NCBI GenBank assembly: GCA_027924585.1
Contig: BSBM01000486.1
Coordinates: 39,944,001 to 40,008,000, forward strand
From: Larix kaempferi
Lineage: Eukaryota; Streptophyta; Pinopsida; Pinales; Pinaceae
Direction of reading: 5' to 3'
DNA: 64,000 bases
How positions within the stretch are numbered: position 1 is the stretch's first letter; each line of letters begins with the position of its first letter. The position numbers and the translations under genes were made by a program. The notes under the pieces are model-generated. The model did not search any database, was not told the origin of the DNA, and worked only from the letters and a program-made list of their open reading frames with translations. This document shows positions 45,035 through 56,769 of this stretch, in pieces.

Positions 45035-47054
45035 TGTCATGTCCCAAATTTGGCATTGGGTCACAATGGCCTAAGCAAATTGGCCCTATTCATTAGAGTT
45101 TGTCAAATTGATGCTAAAGGTCAAATAATTGCCAAGGAGGAAAATTACTAGTTTCCTAGGTTTGGGGTGGAAGCTTTGGGATTTGGAATAATGGGGATAA
45201 TAAATGATATTGGAACATTAGGATGGCATAAATATTTAATAAAGGAGATAAATAAATATATACAAGTGAAAATCAAAGTGGCATTTGATCATGAAGACAC
45301 ATGGAGGAAGTGGGACCCACACAAGCTAGAATTTATGTGCCACATGGCATCCTCTTCTTGCATTTTTGAATCCATGGGAAGCCTAATGTTCTTGGGATGA
45401 GTTATAAGGTCAATAATACTTGGAATGAGTCAATGAGGTTGAAATATAGAGGAAAAGTAACTCCCATGGAAGAGGAAGAGACAATTTGGAGCTAGTGAGA
45501 CACTTGGGCTAGATTCCCTAGCTCTATGACAACAATGATGAAGATGCTATGACACCTATGACACAAATCAGACCTGAAGGCTGACATATGACATATATGA
45601 CATGTCAGGGCTAAAAATAGACTCCAAGAGGGCGCTCAAAGGTGTTAGGGCAGCTAAGATGCTTCCACATGTGATTTGGTTGAAGTGGGAGACTAGGAAT
45701 TGTTGTACAAATGGCGTTCTTTGGAATCTCTTCCCAACTTGAGTTGGCATGAGTCTCTTGGAAGGAATTCGACCCATGGAGGACATTAGAACTTTATAAA
45801 TGTAAAGAACAAAGAATGAAACCAGCTTTTGATCATTTGTAGAATTTGCAATTGCATTTGTGAAGAGGGAGAGCTAGTGGATGACTAGTTTCTTGCCTTA
45901 GCCAATTTCGAGGGTGAAAGATTCCCATCCAAGTTGGTAATTGGAAAGGCCATTCAGACCTTTCATTTGGAGCTTTAATGGAGTCTTTATTTGCAGGTGT
46001 AAGCTATAGGGTAGCTCATGGTTTCTTCTATTGCAGCTCACTCCTTCAACCATTTCCAGTTTTGATGGCATATTCTTGATCCTTGAGGGAGGGCGTTTTT
46101 GGTGAGCTATTGTACTCTTTGGGGGAGCTTTTAATGCCCCATTTCTTTTGTAATATGAAGTAAATACTCTATTCATCTCCAAAAAGTTTCAGGTCGAAAT
46201 TCCAAGTAGAAATGTGTAAATCTCATTTTTAATGAAAGAACAGTGCCATTTCCCCACTACCTTGTTGTGAACCAATGTACTGTTGATGATTTGGAATGAA
46301 TGGATGATTCGATGATACATTTGTGATTAATATACTTCCATGGATGTATTTTACAAGTTTCATGTATTGTACTTGAGCATTTGAAGTATTTTTACTCGGT
46401 TTAATTGCATTGGGAGAAGAAATAGTGTCATTTCCCCAAGGGTTGAATGGGTGATTTTTGCAGCTAAATGGGAGAGGGTTGGAACAGATATAATAATCAA
46501 TTAATGGTGCACATGAGACCTTAATAACATCCTTAATACATTCCCTACCTCTGTTCAGAAATTTGAGTGGGTTTGGAGGCATTTGGGAAGCCATTTTCAG
46601 TACTTATCCCAGGGGGATTTGAACCCCAAATTACTAGTAAAATTGCATACTTGGTCCAGAATCTTAAGAGAGTTTGCAGAGGTCTTTTGGTGGCCATATA
46701 TCATCCCTGAACATCATAGTCAAGTCCTAATATCATTCATACACCTTCCTTGTAGATTTGAAGGCATTTGGAGTCAATTTGAGACCTAGAGACCAATACC
46801 AATCAAAGGGAATTACTAGTAAAATTCCCTACACTGGCCAGAGTTGAAAGAGGATTTGCAGAAGTATTTTAAAGGTCCAAAAGCATCCCTGAAACACATA
46901 TTTATGTTCTAACATCATCCAAATACCTTCTCAGAAGATTTTGGAGCAATTGGAGCAATTTGGGGACCTAGTGCTCAAAACTAGTCAAAGGTCTAACTAG
47001 GGAAAAGAGTGAAAAAATGCCATTTTAATAAAATTCCTAACAAGGGATATCACA
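45035..47054 (+). repeat. 5' LTR of element C
   Basis: 2,020 bp, beginning TGTCATGTCCCAAATTTGG and ending GGGATATCACA. It matches 55147-56769 over the first ~1,650 bp. ORFs at 45167-45400 and on the minus strand (45568-46594) recur in both LTRs simply because the LTRs are duplicates; none resembles a protein. Confidence 0.92.
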
Positions 47055-47055
47055 G

Positions 47056-47067
47056 TGGTATCAGAGC
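47056..47067 (+). other. primer binding site of element C
   Basis: TGGTATCAGAGC, one base after the LTR end, complementary to initiator Met-tRNA. Same site type as in the Copia element at 4065. Confidence 0.92.
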
Positions 47068-47111
47068 ATGGTCCTTGCACCCGTGGATTAGGTACATACA
47101 TTCAAGAATAA

Positions 47112-47576
47112 TTGGCAGCCATGTCTTACTATTATGATGAATTCTATGAGTACAATTCTTATGAGGAATATGCAGATGCTTATGAGCAATATGAAGCAGA
47201 ATGTGAATGGTACAAGGAAGAGGTGCCATCATGCAACACTTCTTACAATTTCAGGAGAAATAAAGATTATTCTTATGACTTTAAATCTGATGAATATGAG
47301 TGTGCCACACCAACCAAAGATAATTCTATGAGTGAGTTCCAAAGATGGAGAGCAACATATAAAACCTTGCCCCAACAATATCAAAAATATCAAGAATATC
47401 TTGCTTTTAGCAAAAATACACAAAATGCCATGTCTTTTGAGTACTATGCTGAACATATTTTTGAAAATAGGCCCAACAATGAAGATGTGGAGTTAGTAAA
47501 GAAAGGTTTATGCCCTTCTTGTAAAGAACCTTGGAGTGAGTATCATATATGTGTGCATGAAATAATGTCCCACTAG
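47112..47576 (+). CDS. element C first reading frame, Tyr/Glu-rich gag-like protein of unknown family
   Basis: 154 codons starting at the first ATG after the primer site. The first 60 residues are extremely rich in Tyr, Glu and Asp (Y-Y-Y-D-E-F-Y-E-Y-N-S-Y-E-E-Y). A middle part has W-R-A-T-Y-K-T-L-P-Q-Q-Y-Q-K-Y, and the end has Cys/His spacing C-P-S-C ... H-I-C-V-H-E, a possible zinc site. Position suggests a gag-like role, but I recognise no gag family. A stop or frameshift follows, and a similar acidic reading continues in another frame from about 47576. Confidence 0.6.
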   Translation: MAAMSYYYDEFYEYNSYEEYADAYEQYEAECEWYKEEVPSCNTSYNFRRNKDYSYDFKSDEYECATPTKDNSMSEFQRWRATYKTLPQQYQKYQEYLAFSKNTQNAMSFEYYAEHIFENRPNNEDVELVKKGLCPSCKEPWSEYHICVHEIMSH

Positions 47577-49050
47577 AGGAGAGCTTTTGGGAATTCATGA
47601 AAAAGAGGTTTCAAAGATATTGATCCTAAGGAAAACAAGGAAAAAATGCATTAGCTTGCTTGAAGTAGAAAAATGAAGAGACATCACAAGAGCATGAAGA
47701 AGATTCTATTGAAAATATGGAAGATCATTTTGAGACACCTTCTAGCTTAGACATGAACCAAAGAGCATCTACTGATGGATGCTTAAACTATGAAGGAGCA
47801 ATGTTACAAAAACCGAACCGGTGGTTGAACCGACCGACCCTGTGAACCGGAACTGGACCAAAACCGGAAAAAAAAACCGGACCATAAAACCGGTCCACCA
47901 AAAATACATAAAATATTCAAATTTTGAAAAATTATATATATATTCATGTGCATCCATGTGAATTCAAACCATTATACACAAATTTGCAAAAAGGGCTCCT
48001 GTATGTAGTTTGCTAGGTGCCATACTGATCATATTTCACTTGAATCATATGTCTAACATGCTGAGGAAACTGTTGTTGAAAAGGTTGTTTCAAGGTTGTT
48101 ATAACAGACTGTCACTTTGGAATATGCCCTCAAAATTTTCTTTAAACTACACAGTTAGCTCAGAGTTGTTGTTAGGGCTACTTGATGCCTCTTTACCATT
48201 GTAGGTAACTATTATTAGGTATATTTTATTTATGATCATATAACCAGGACTGTTGTAGGTACTTAGCATACTCTTTCAAGGATGCTACACTTCCCAGGAA
48301 TGTCAAGAATGATTCTTAACTCAAAATACTCAAGTGAATAGTGTGAGAGAAATAGAGTGGCTAGGGTTGCTTTTATAGCTTTCTTAGGGGTTTAAGGTTA
48401 TCTAGAACCTTCCCCACTCAACCAACATTTTTATTTTTAAATTAAAAAAATGGCCTCTTAAGTATCAGTGTATAGTTTTTGTTCTGAACCGATCAAAACC
48501 AAAACCGGAGCCGGAAAACCGGCCGGAAGTGGGAAAACCGGCCTGAACCGGTCAGAACCGGCCGGTTCGGTACGGAACCGGTCATTTCTGGTTTCAGACA
48601 CCGGTTTGAACCGGTGAGGCCTCCGAACCGGTTGAACCGACCCGTTTTGCTATAATCGGTCCGGTTTTTGTAACACTGTAAAGGAGTACCTATTGATGGG
48701 TGCTCACACCTCTATGTTGGTGACATAGAGATCACTTTTGAAAGTGTTGCGGCAAGCCCAAGTTCCATTAAGTATGATAATGAAGACCTTATAGCAGTTG
48801 AAGAAAAACCAAGATCAACTTCCCCATCACCACTTGAGCTTCATGAAGTTGGTCCAAGCAAAAATGCAGAAGATGAGGAGGTTCATTTGGAAGAGCCTCA
48901 TTTTCTTGAAGGGTCCTTAAAGATGAATGAAAATAAGATCCAAGAGTCCCTCGGCATTCTCCATGACACTCAAGCATTGGTGTTAAATTCTTGTTGGGGA
49001 GCTACTTCATTGGAGGAAACATCCTTCCTTGAAGACATGGAGAAGATTTA
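47576..49050 (+). pseudogene. element C acidic middle reading frame, interrupted by a hAT-like element
   Basis: Downstream of the first frame, an acidic coding-like stretch (E-E-S-F-W-E-F-M-K-K-R-F; later S-I-E-N-M-E-D-H-F-E-T-P) runs to the hAT-like element at 47799 and resumes in the same phase at 48687, since element plus 8 bp duplication is a multiple of three (888). It continues with S-P-S-P-L-E-L-H-E-V-G-P-S-K and F-L-E-D-M-E-K-I and ends at a TAA at 49049-49051. Stops also lie at about 47620-47670. No known domain. Confidence 0.55.
47799..48678. mobile_element. hAT-like non-autonomous element with CCGG-rich ends
   Basis: Terminal inverted repeats CAATGTTACAAAAACCG and the complement of CGGTTTTTGTAACACTG. 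Flanking TGAAGGAG (47791-47798) and TAAAGGAG (48679-48686) form an 8 bp duplication with one mismatch, as in hAT elements. Both subterminal regions are dense in AACCGG/CCGGTT motifs (47813-47905; 48485-48665). The 880 bp interior has no transposase. The phrase AAAAATACATAAAATATTCAAATTTT links it to the element at 18699. Confidence 0.85.
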
Positions 49051-49057
49051 AAGAGCA

Positions 49058-52000
49058 ATGTGCCACATCAAAGGTAATTTCATGTCTTTGCTTTTTGATA
49101 GAAACCATTTGTTTGAGCTTAATGAATTGTTACATGATGCATACTTGAAGAATAATGAGGATAATCATAAGCTCACGCTTCAAAATGATCAACTTCTTAA
49201 AAAGTTGCAAGATACTTGTTTGTCCTCCTATGTTTCAGATTGTCAAATTGTAGATTGTTTGGAGGATTCTCATGACATGGTGGATCATGAGAAATGTGGA
49301 AATTTGAATGTTCTTGATGTGTTTAAAGATGAACTTGAAGAGATCCAAACATTTGATGTGGTGGAAGAGGAACTTGAATTGTCTCTTGCTGAAGGTTATG
49401 CAATTTTTAAAGAAGAGCATGATTCCTCTACATTGGAACTGTTATCACACAACTTGTAGTTGCCCCTAGTGGTATCCCATCCGGGACGGTAGAGGAGATA
49501 GGAAACTAAAGAGGTGACCCAAGAGATGCCATGGTTCCCAATGCAAGGTGGGAGTCACGTCAACCAAGGCACTCTTCGCTTTTGATCAAGGTGAAACAAG
49601 ACCTAGGGGGAGACCCTATAACCAATCACAGTTGATTGGCCCCAAACAAAAGTTCCTAAGGATAAATAAATGATGAGTTACGGAAACCAATGCAAGGTTG
49701 AGTGGACCTAGAAGTTAAAGTATGGTTGAAGGTGGTTTGAAAGATGGTAAGTGTTTCAACCAATTTATGATTTAGGCCACATAATTAGGTAAAATGACAA
49801 TGTATAGTACCATGTTCTACACAAGTGGGTCCTACCTTTCTTGGGATATGTGAGATGGCTTGATATGGACCCACAAGGTGAAGTTAAGGGATGCAATTGG
49901 TACTAGAGGGTATACAATGAGTAGATCTATGGATCTAAGTTGATTTTAGGTGTACCCATGCATCGGATCTAGGGTTTGACACAATTCCCAAGGAGTGCGA
50001 CTTGCTTTGAGGGGGACTAGTGCCTTGTTGGATGGGTTAATGGAGTCAAAAGGTATGTCAAAGTGTAGATCGGGACACCTAGGAGCCAAGTCAAGTGGGC
50101 TAATTGAGATAGAATGGTTGGATCTTGTTAGATCTAGGTTTTTATGAAAAGACCCAAGTGGACCACAATCCCTTAAAACAAGGAATGCCACCCCCAAGGC
50201 AGATTGTCACAAAATGATACTTTAGACCTAGGTTTCAAGGTATGGCCGTTTCAAATCCACAAAAATCTCAACCACCCACTTCCTCAAAGTGGGCAAACTC
50301 ACTCACCCAAGGGAGTGCGACCTTGCTCAAGGAGGGCTAAAAGGTGGATTAAGTGGACCAAATCAAGTCCAATGGCCACCAAACTGTGGATCCAAGTAGC
50401 TTGTGCACCGATCTATGTGGATCTAGAAAATCAAGTCAATCCAAGGGTTAGATCTTACTAGATCTGAGTTTTAAGGTGCCAAGAAATTCAAAAGGGGTTT
50501 TAATCCCCTTAAAACGTGGAATGATGTCCACAAGGTAGAAATCACCAAAGTAAGAGTCTGGGGGTAGGTTATCAAGTGTGTAGATTGCAAATCAAGTGGG
50601 ATCTCACCTACCCATGTGCTAGATCTAACCAAACAAGCCTCTCTTAAGGAAGTGCGATTTGGTTCAAGAGGGCTTTCTTGCCTTGAAAAGTGTGTAAATT
50701 TTAACCCAATCACCACCAAACTATAGATCCCACTAGGGGTGGATGCTATAGAGGTGGGTTTTTATTATCTCTTCAAAAGCAAGGCTAGATCTAAGTAGAT
50801 CTAAGAAAAACCAAAAATGAGGGTTTTAATCAATTAGGGTTTTTATGATCTAGAAATTATGGATGATTCAAGGAAAAAGATCATACCTTTGGAGCATACC
50901 TGGATGAAGAGATGAATGCTAGTTGAGACGAGGATTACTTTTGCCAAAGATCAAATGGAGAATTGTTGAAGCCCTCTTGCCAAATCGATTTTTCCAAGCC
51001 ACATATGAGTCCCTCTAACCTGTCAAAACCAAGGAGCAAAGCATCAATCAGTTTAACTTTAACATGTTGAAGGTAGATACAAGCAAGAGAGAGATAAGCA
51101 ACGAATAGTTGGCACAAAGACAAAACTACTCCTTGTTTAACCAAAACATCTTCCTCCAAGCTTGAAGGGAAAGCCTCCCCACCAATTCGCACTTGTCAAA
51201 AACGTCCTCTTAACCTGTAAAAAGAGATATGGCAAATATGCAAGATTGCTACAATAGATCCTCCAGTGCAATGGACAAAAGCATTTACAATCGAAACAAC
51301 CAACATCCACTCCAATCCAAGCATGTACTCCAAAAGATAGAAATTTTATTCCAAGAGCCAAGAGCCAAAAATCTCTAGATGATTTTACAATGAGAGGCTC
51401 CCTCCTTAAATAGGATGGGGAGAGTACAATCCTAACCACTTTTTACATGAGTGGCTAAGATTAAAAGATCAAAAGATCTAATCAACGGCTAATAATAAAT
51501 CATAACAATACATCACATGGATCACCCAATATAATGATGACGTCCCAACTAAATGGTACAAAGGGAGGATGACGTCATCCACTAGAGGGGCAAAAGTACA
51601 AAAATCCACCTCATAATGACTAGGACATGACAAAATAAGCACATGGTGGGGTTAGGAGGCATCAATCCTTACTAGCTCATCCCCAAGGCACAATAAAATA
51701 ATAAAATATGTCCAAGATAATATAAATGATCAAATTTGTCCTCAAAATCGGTGACAGACAAGCAGTAAAAGACCTCCTGTGATCGATGTGGGCCTACCCA
51801 CATGGTGAAAACTGGCTGGAAGATAGTGGGGTCACCCTGGAAGACCTCTGTGAAAACCAAATGCCAAAACCTTGCCTCAATTGCCCAAATCGAATTCCTC
51901 AGTGACCACTTTATCCCATTTTTTTACTGCCTCGGTAATTGTGAAAGTGCCAAAACTGCTTCCCAGGGCATCTGCGCTGTCCATCTGAGCCCACCAAGCT

Positions 52001-54200
52001 CTCCAGAAGGGGGGGTAAATGGTAAAAACAAGTGGCTGGACCACCCCCTCCTCATACAGCGCCCTAGGTGAACTGGCCTCTCATGGCCCTTGCTGCTCAG
52101 GCTGGGAAATCAGCCCCAAATCTGGTCAACAAGTGTAAAACTGCATCAATCACTGTCAGAAGTGCCCGGAACTGAAAGATAAGTGTCTCATTGGATCAAG
52201 AAGACCCAAATCCACTAGGAATGTGTACTCATACACCATGGGTTGCCCTAATGGGCCAGCTGTAGGGTCCACCATATATGGACAATGCATAATCTGCCGA
52301 TCTGAAGTAATAATAAAACCTACTGAACTACATCAATCATCATCTGAACTATCTGTCCATCATATGATATCATCACCAAGTATGTGGGACCATCAATCAT
52401 CATCAATAAGCATATATATATGGCCCACATCATCACGGATCCCAATAATATACAACCAAGGATAAATCACATCAATAGACTAAGACATGCTTCTCTAATC
52501 ATTCTCACAGCCAAGCTCAAAGTACAACATCCATTCAGTGGCATTAATCAAGTTAGCATATTCCTTTGTTATATAATATTACTTGCACAATAGTTCAAAT
52601 GACAAACTCACCCATTGGACATGGTCAAACTGCTAGTGAAGGATGAAGGCTTTAGGAACAAGGTTGGGCCAAGGGGTTGACTTGTCTAACTTAACTCAAA
52701 AATACTTTGGACTGGGAGAAGGGGGGAAGCTACAAACTCTGTGCTGGACAAAATAACACGGGGGATCGTTGTGCCTCACAAATGGATAAGTTGTTCAGAG
52801 AGTGCTTATTCAACTTAGGCATCATGTCTACATCAAGTTGATCCAAGTTCATTAGGATCATTCAATTTCATTTCATGGCCTTTTTGGCCTACATAACCCT
52901 TCGGATCTTAGGTGTGCTGATAAGCACAACTAGTTGCAGTTCACATCCAGGGCATGTTTTCAAATACATATAAGGTCAACAATTGTTTAGATATAACTTT
53001 TAAGAACCATTGCTTTTTGGACCTTTCTTATACTCTTCGAGGAGTATTTTTAGCTGTTCATTGCTCTTGCCCTTTTTTAGTTTCCATGGGCGAATTTATA
53101 AGTTTCCATAGGTAGAACATGAGCTTTCAGTTTTAGCCAACAACATCTCAAGTGACTAGGGGGAGTTCGAGCCAATGCCAAACATCGGGACAACCGACCA
53201 GAATGATTTAGGCCTACAATCCAACTCACCAAAGGCAAGTTTTGTCACCAACTTAGAGCCGAGACACTGAATATACATGGATGCAGTCCAAACACAGAGG
53301 TAGAAAAATGGGGAAGTCCTCAGTATCAGAAAGTCAAATGAGACAGGTCAATGTATAAAGTCAAATAGGAAAGTCATGTATGGATGGAGTCAAGTGAATA
53401 TGGAGCCTACACTAGCAGACAATTGGTGTTAGGGAAGACCATATCTATGTAACGTGGAAAACTAGTGTGTTTTGTTAAATGATCTAAATGTGCAAGCAAT
53501 TGTCCATTTTATGATTTATAGTTCATTTTAAACAGTTTGCCACATCAGGAATAATATACCAAGCAGATGCTGTGAACATGACTAAATCAACAAGATAATA
53601 ATCAACAGTCAGTGATAACATATCCATAGATCATACAACATCATCATAGTAATAATCATCATGTACCAATTGAAACACTGCTGCAATACATCTCTAAGCA
53701 CTGAACTGAAACTGTATGGGATAAAGGGTCACATCGGTCATCAAATCTGAACTCTTAAGGCTCAGCCTTGACACAAGGTCTAACATAAGTCTAAATAATA
53801 TACTGCTCTGATCATGAGTGATCACAAAATGTACAATCATCATAGCCATGCTCTGAATAATGGAAGCTCTGGAATGTGCAGATATTTGCTAAGCAAGAAT
53901 AGTAGCCCTGCTACAATGGTGTGATAACAGGAACCAATCTACGACAAAGGTTTCACTCTTTTGAAGGAGCTGCATGATACTACCCATATGGATCCTTCCC
54001 ATGATGAAACTTCTGCACCTTTTGATCATTTGGGTGAGTTAGTTCATTCTCCTACATCCTACAATTCCATGTTTTGCAACATTAGTCTCAATGAAGTATG
54101 GGTGAAAGGGTTCTTTTTGATGGTGTCACATGAGGAGTATGGAACTCCTAGATTTACCTTTTATGATGACATCGCTGGAGCACATTCTTATTCACATTTG
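49058..54200 (+). pseudogene. element C coiled-coil-like reading frame split by a solo LTR
   Basis: ORF from 49058 (acidic, Leu/Asn/Asp-rich, N-D-Q-L-L-K-K-L-Q-D; C-x-x-x-D-C-L-E-D-S-H-D near the middle) runs into the solo LTR at 49440. After removing the LTR and one copy of its GGAAC duplication, the frame continues without a stop from 53935 into D-K-G-F-T-L-L-K-E-L-H-D and on to Y-S-H-L-stop at 54203. The reading frame was therefore open here when the LTR inserted. I find no known domain. Confidence 0.6.
49440..53929 (-). mobile_element. solo LTR, 4.5 kb, same long-LTR family
   Basis: Ends TGTTATCACAC at 49440 and TGTGATAACA at 53929, with an exact 5 bp target duplication GGAAC (49435-49439 and 53930-53934). 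A minus-strand TATA-like CCTATTTAAGG, followed by CTCTCATTGTAAAA, lies near 51415-51380, about 2.5 kb from the LTR start, matching the arrangement in the solo LTR at 33358-37254. The two are clearly homologous along their length but diverged, with several hundred extra bases here after the TATA region. No internal element sequence remains. Confidence 0.87.
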
Positions 54201-54292
54201 TAGCAGCATCATTTGTCACTTTATGATGATGCACATCTACATGGATGCACCTATGATATGCATTTGAGTCACTTGAAGACTCATGGTTTTTC

Positions 54293-54988
54293 TTGCTCAA
54301 CATTGGTTCATTTGATATCGGAGGAACTTCATCCAACACTTGGGTGAATAAATTTATGATTGGAGAACATTTTTGTTGGCAGCCACATACTTTGATATAT
54401 CTTTATTGTTTTCACATTCATGGATGTATGGGTGAGACTTCTTTGAGTCCTTTGAAGTCTCCTTGTTTTTTCTGCTCATTATTTGGTTCAGATTTTAGTG
54501 GAGATTCTTCATTCACTTCTTGGATGAAAGAATACATGGCTGAATATTTTGATGCATATCACATCCTTTTGGAGCAGCATTATAGGACATGGGATCCTCA
54601 CCTATGTCATTGGAGCATATTTGACTGGTCACTTGAAGATTGTATGCACTTGGAAAATGGTGGTCTACTTGCTTTGAGGTATAAGCACTTTCATGACTCT
54701 TTGATGAAGCATCTCCTTGATGTATATTTTCATTATGGTGTTATGTCCTTTGATGATATATATTTTGTACTCATGATGTTTGGAAGCATGCATGCAAGAA
54801 AATGGGATCCAGGAATCCTCTTATTTGATGGTATGGGTTGGAGAACACTCTTAATTGTTGGGGTGCAATACAAGCAATGGGACCCTGGAATAATTTTTAT
54901 CTCATTGATTTCAAATATTTTGGGGAAACAAGCAGTATGGGAGATGGATTTTCCACTTAATAAAGTGATTTTTATCAGAGTAGTGTAG
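54293..54988 (+). CDS. element C last reading frame, Trp/Phe-rich protein with W-D-P repeats
   Basis: 231 codons ending 150 bp before the polypurine tract, unusually long for non-coding DNA in this window. It is very rich in aromatic residues and His. A motif recurs: R-T-W-D-P-H-L, R-K-W-D-P-G-I-L and K-Q-W-D-P-G-I-I (about residues 101, 173 and 198). The preceding stretch from 54203 may belong to it through a frameshift. I do not recognise the family. Its persistence suggests it was translated in the element's life. Confidence 0.55.
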   Translation: MLNIGSFDIGGTSSNTWVNKFMIGEHFCWQPHTLIYLYCFHIHGCMGETSLSPLKSPCFFCSLFGSDFSGDSSFTSWMKEYMAEYFDAYHILLEQHYRTWDPHLCHWSIFDWSLEDCMHLENGGLLALRYKHFHDSLMKHLLDVYFHYGVMSFDDIYFVLMMFGSMHARKWDPGILLFDGMGWRTLLIVGVQYKQWDPGIIFISLISNILGKQAVWEMDFPLNKVIFIRVV

Positions 54989-55132
54989 AAGCAAGCATGG
55001 TGGTTCCTCTCTAAAATCTTCATGGAAACTCAAAGACTCAAGGTTGGGCAATTCAATGGAACTTCAAAGAATTATACAGAAAGCAGTTTCTTCAACACCC
55101 ATGTTTAAAATTGCTTGAGGACAAGCAATATT

Positions 55133-55146
55133 GGGAAGGGAGGATT
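55133..55146 (+). other. polypurine tract of element C
   Basis: GGGAAGGGAGGATT directly precedes the TGTCATG start of the 3' LTR. Confidence 0.85.
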
Positions 55147-56769
55147 TGTCATGTCCCAAATTTGGCATTGGGTCACAATGGCTAAGCAAATTGGCTCTAT
55201 TCATTAGAGTTTGTCAAATTGATGCTAAAGGTCAAATAATTGCCAAGGAGGAAAATTACTAGTTTCCTAGGTTTGGGGTGGAAGCTTTGGAATTTGGAAT
55301 AGTGGGGAGAATAAATGATATTGGAACATTAGGATGGCATAAATATTTAATAAAGGAAATAAATAAATATATACAAGTGAAAATCAAAGTGGCATTTGAT
55401 CATGAAGACACATGGAGGAAGTGGGACCCACACAAGCTAGAATTTATGTGCCACATGGCATCCTCTTCTTGCAATTTCGAATCCATGGGAAGCTTAATGT
55501 TCTTGGGGTGAGTTATAAGGTCAATAATACTTGGAATGAGTCAATGAGGTCGAAATATAGAGGAAGAGTAACTCCCATGGAAGAGGAAGAGGCAATTTGG
55601 AGCTAGTGAGACACTTGGGTTAGATTCCCTAGCTCTATGACAACAATGATGAAGATGCTATGACACCTATGACACAAATCAGACTTGAAGGCTGACATAT
55701 GACATATATGACATGTCAGGGCTAAAAATAGACTCCAAGAGGGCGCTCAAGGGTGTTAGGGCAGCTAAGATGCTTCCACATGTGATTTGGTGGAAGTGGG
55801 AGACTAGGAATTGTTGTACAAATGACGTTCTTTGGAATCTCTTCCCAACTTGAGTTGGCATGAGTCTCTTGGAAGGAATTCGACCCATGGAGGAAATTAG
55901 AACTTTATAAATGTAAAGAACAAAGAATGAAACCAACTTTTGATCATTTGTAGAATTTGCAATTGCATTTGTGAAGAGGGAGAGCTAGTGGATGACTAGT
56001 TTCTTGCCTTAGCCAATTTCGAGGGTGAAAGATTCCCATCCAAGTTGGTAATTGGAAAGGCCATTCAGACCTTTCATTTGGAGCTTTAATGGAGTCTTTA
56101 TTTGCAAGTGTAAGCTACAGGGCAGCTCATGGTTTCTTCTATTGCAGCTCACTCCTTCAACCATTTTCAGTTTTGATGGCATATTCTTGATCCTTGAGGG
56201 AGGGCGTTTTTGGTGAGCTATTGTACTCTTTGGGGGAACTTCTAATGCCCCATTTCTTTTGTAATATGAAGTAAATACTTTGTTCTTCATCTCCAAAAAG
56301 TTTCAAGTCGAAATTCCAAGTAGAAATGTGTAAATCTCATTTTTATGAAAGAACAGTGCCATTTCCCCACTACCTTGTTGTGAACCAATGTACTGTTGAT
56401 GATTTCGAATGAATGGATGATTCTCTGATACATTTGTAATTAATATACTGCCATGGATGTATTTTACAAGTTTCATGTACTGTACTTGAGCATTTGAAGT
56501 ATTTTTACTCAGTTTAATTGCATTGGGAGAAGAAATAGTGTCATTTCCCCAAGGGTCGAATGGGTGATTTTTGTAGCTGAATGGGAGAGGGTTGGAACAG
56601 ATATAATAATCAATTATTGGTGCACATGAGACCTTAATAACATCTTTAATACATTCCCTACCTCTGTTCAGAAATTTGAGTGGGTTTGGAGGCATTTGGG
56701 AAGCCATTTTCAGTACTTATCCCAGGGGGATTTGAACGCCAAATTACTAGTAAAATTGCATACTTGGTC
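55147..56769 (+). repeat. 3' LTR of element C, truncated
   Basis: Matches 45035-46670 and then stops abruptly at ...GCATACTTGG/TC; the last ~385 bp present in the 5' LTR are missing. The next base belongs to Gypsy A gag in the opposite orientation. Confidence 0.92.

Larger units (their letters stand above)
45035..56769 (+). mobile_element. element C: non-autonomous LTR retrotransposon in Gypsy A
   Basis: 5' LTR 45035-47054, Met-tRNA primer site, internal region with unfamiliar reading frames, polypurine tract at 55133-55146, and 3' LTR from 55147 truncated at 56769. No protease, RT, RNase H or integrase is found. The internal region, after removing a hAT-like element (47799-48678) and a solo LTR (49440-53929), is about 2.7 kb. 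LTR copies differ by roughly 3% by eye. The flanks (TGAAC left, TCTTA right) do not match, consistent with a later deletion at the right end. Confidence 0.88.

Noticed and set aside
45568-46594. Minus-strand ORFs of 72-121 codons, repeated at 55679-56707
   Set aside because: They recur only because both LTRs of element C are copies of each other; frames differ in length between copies and show no motif.
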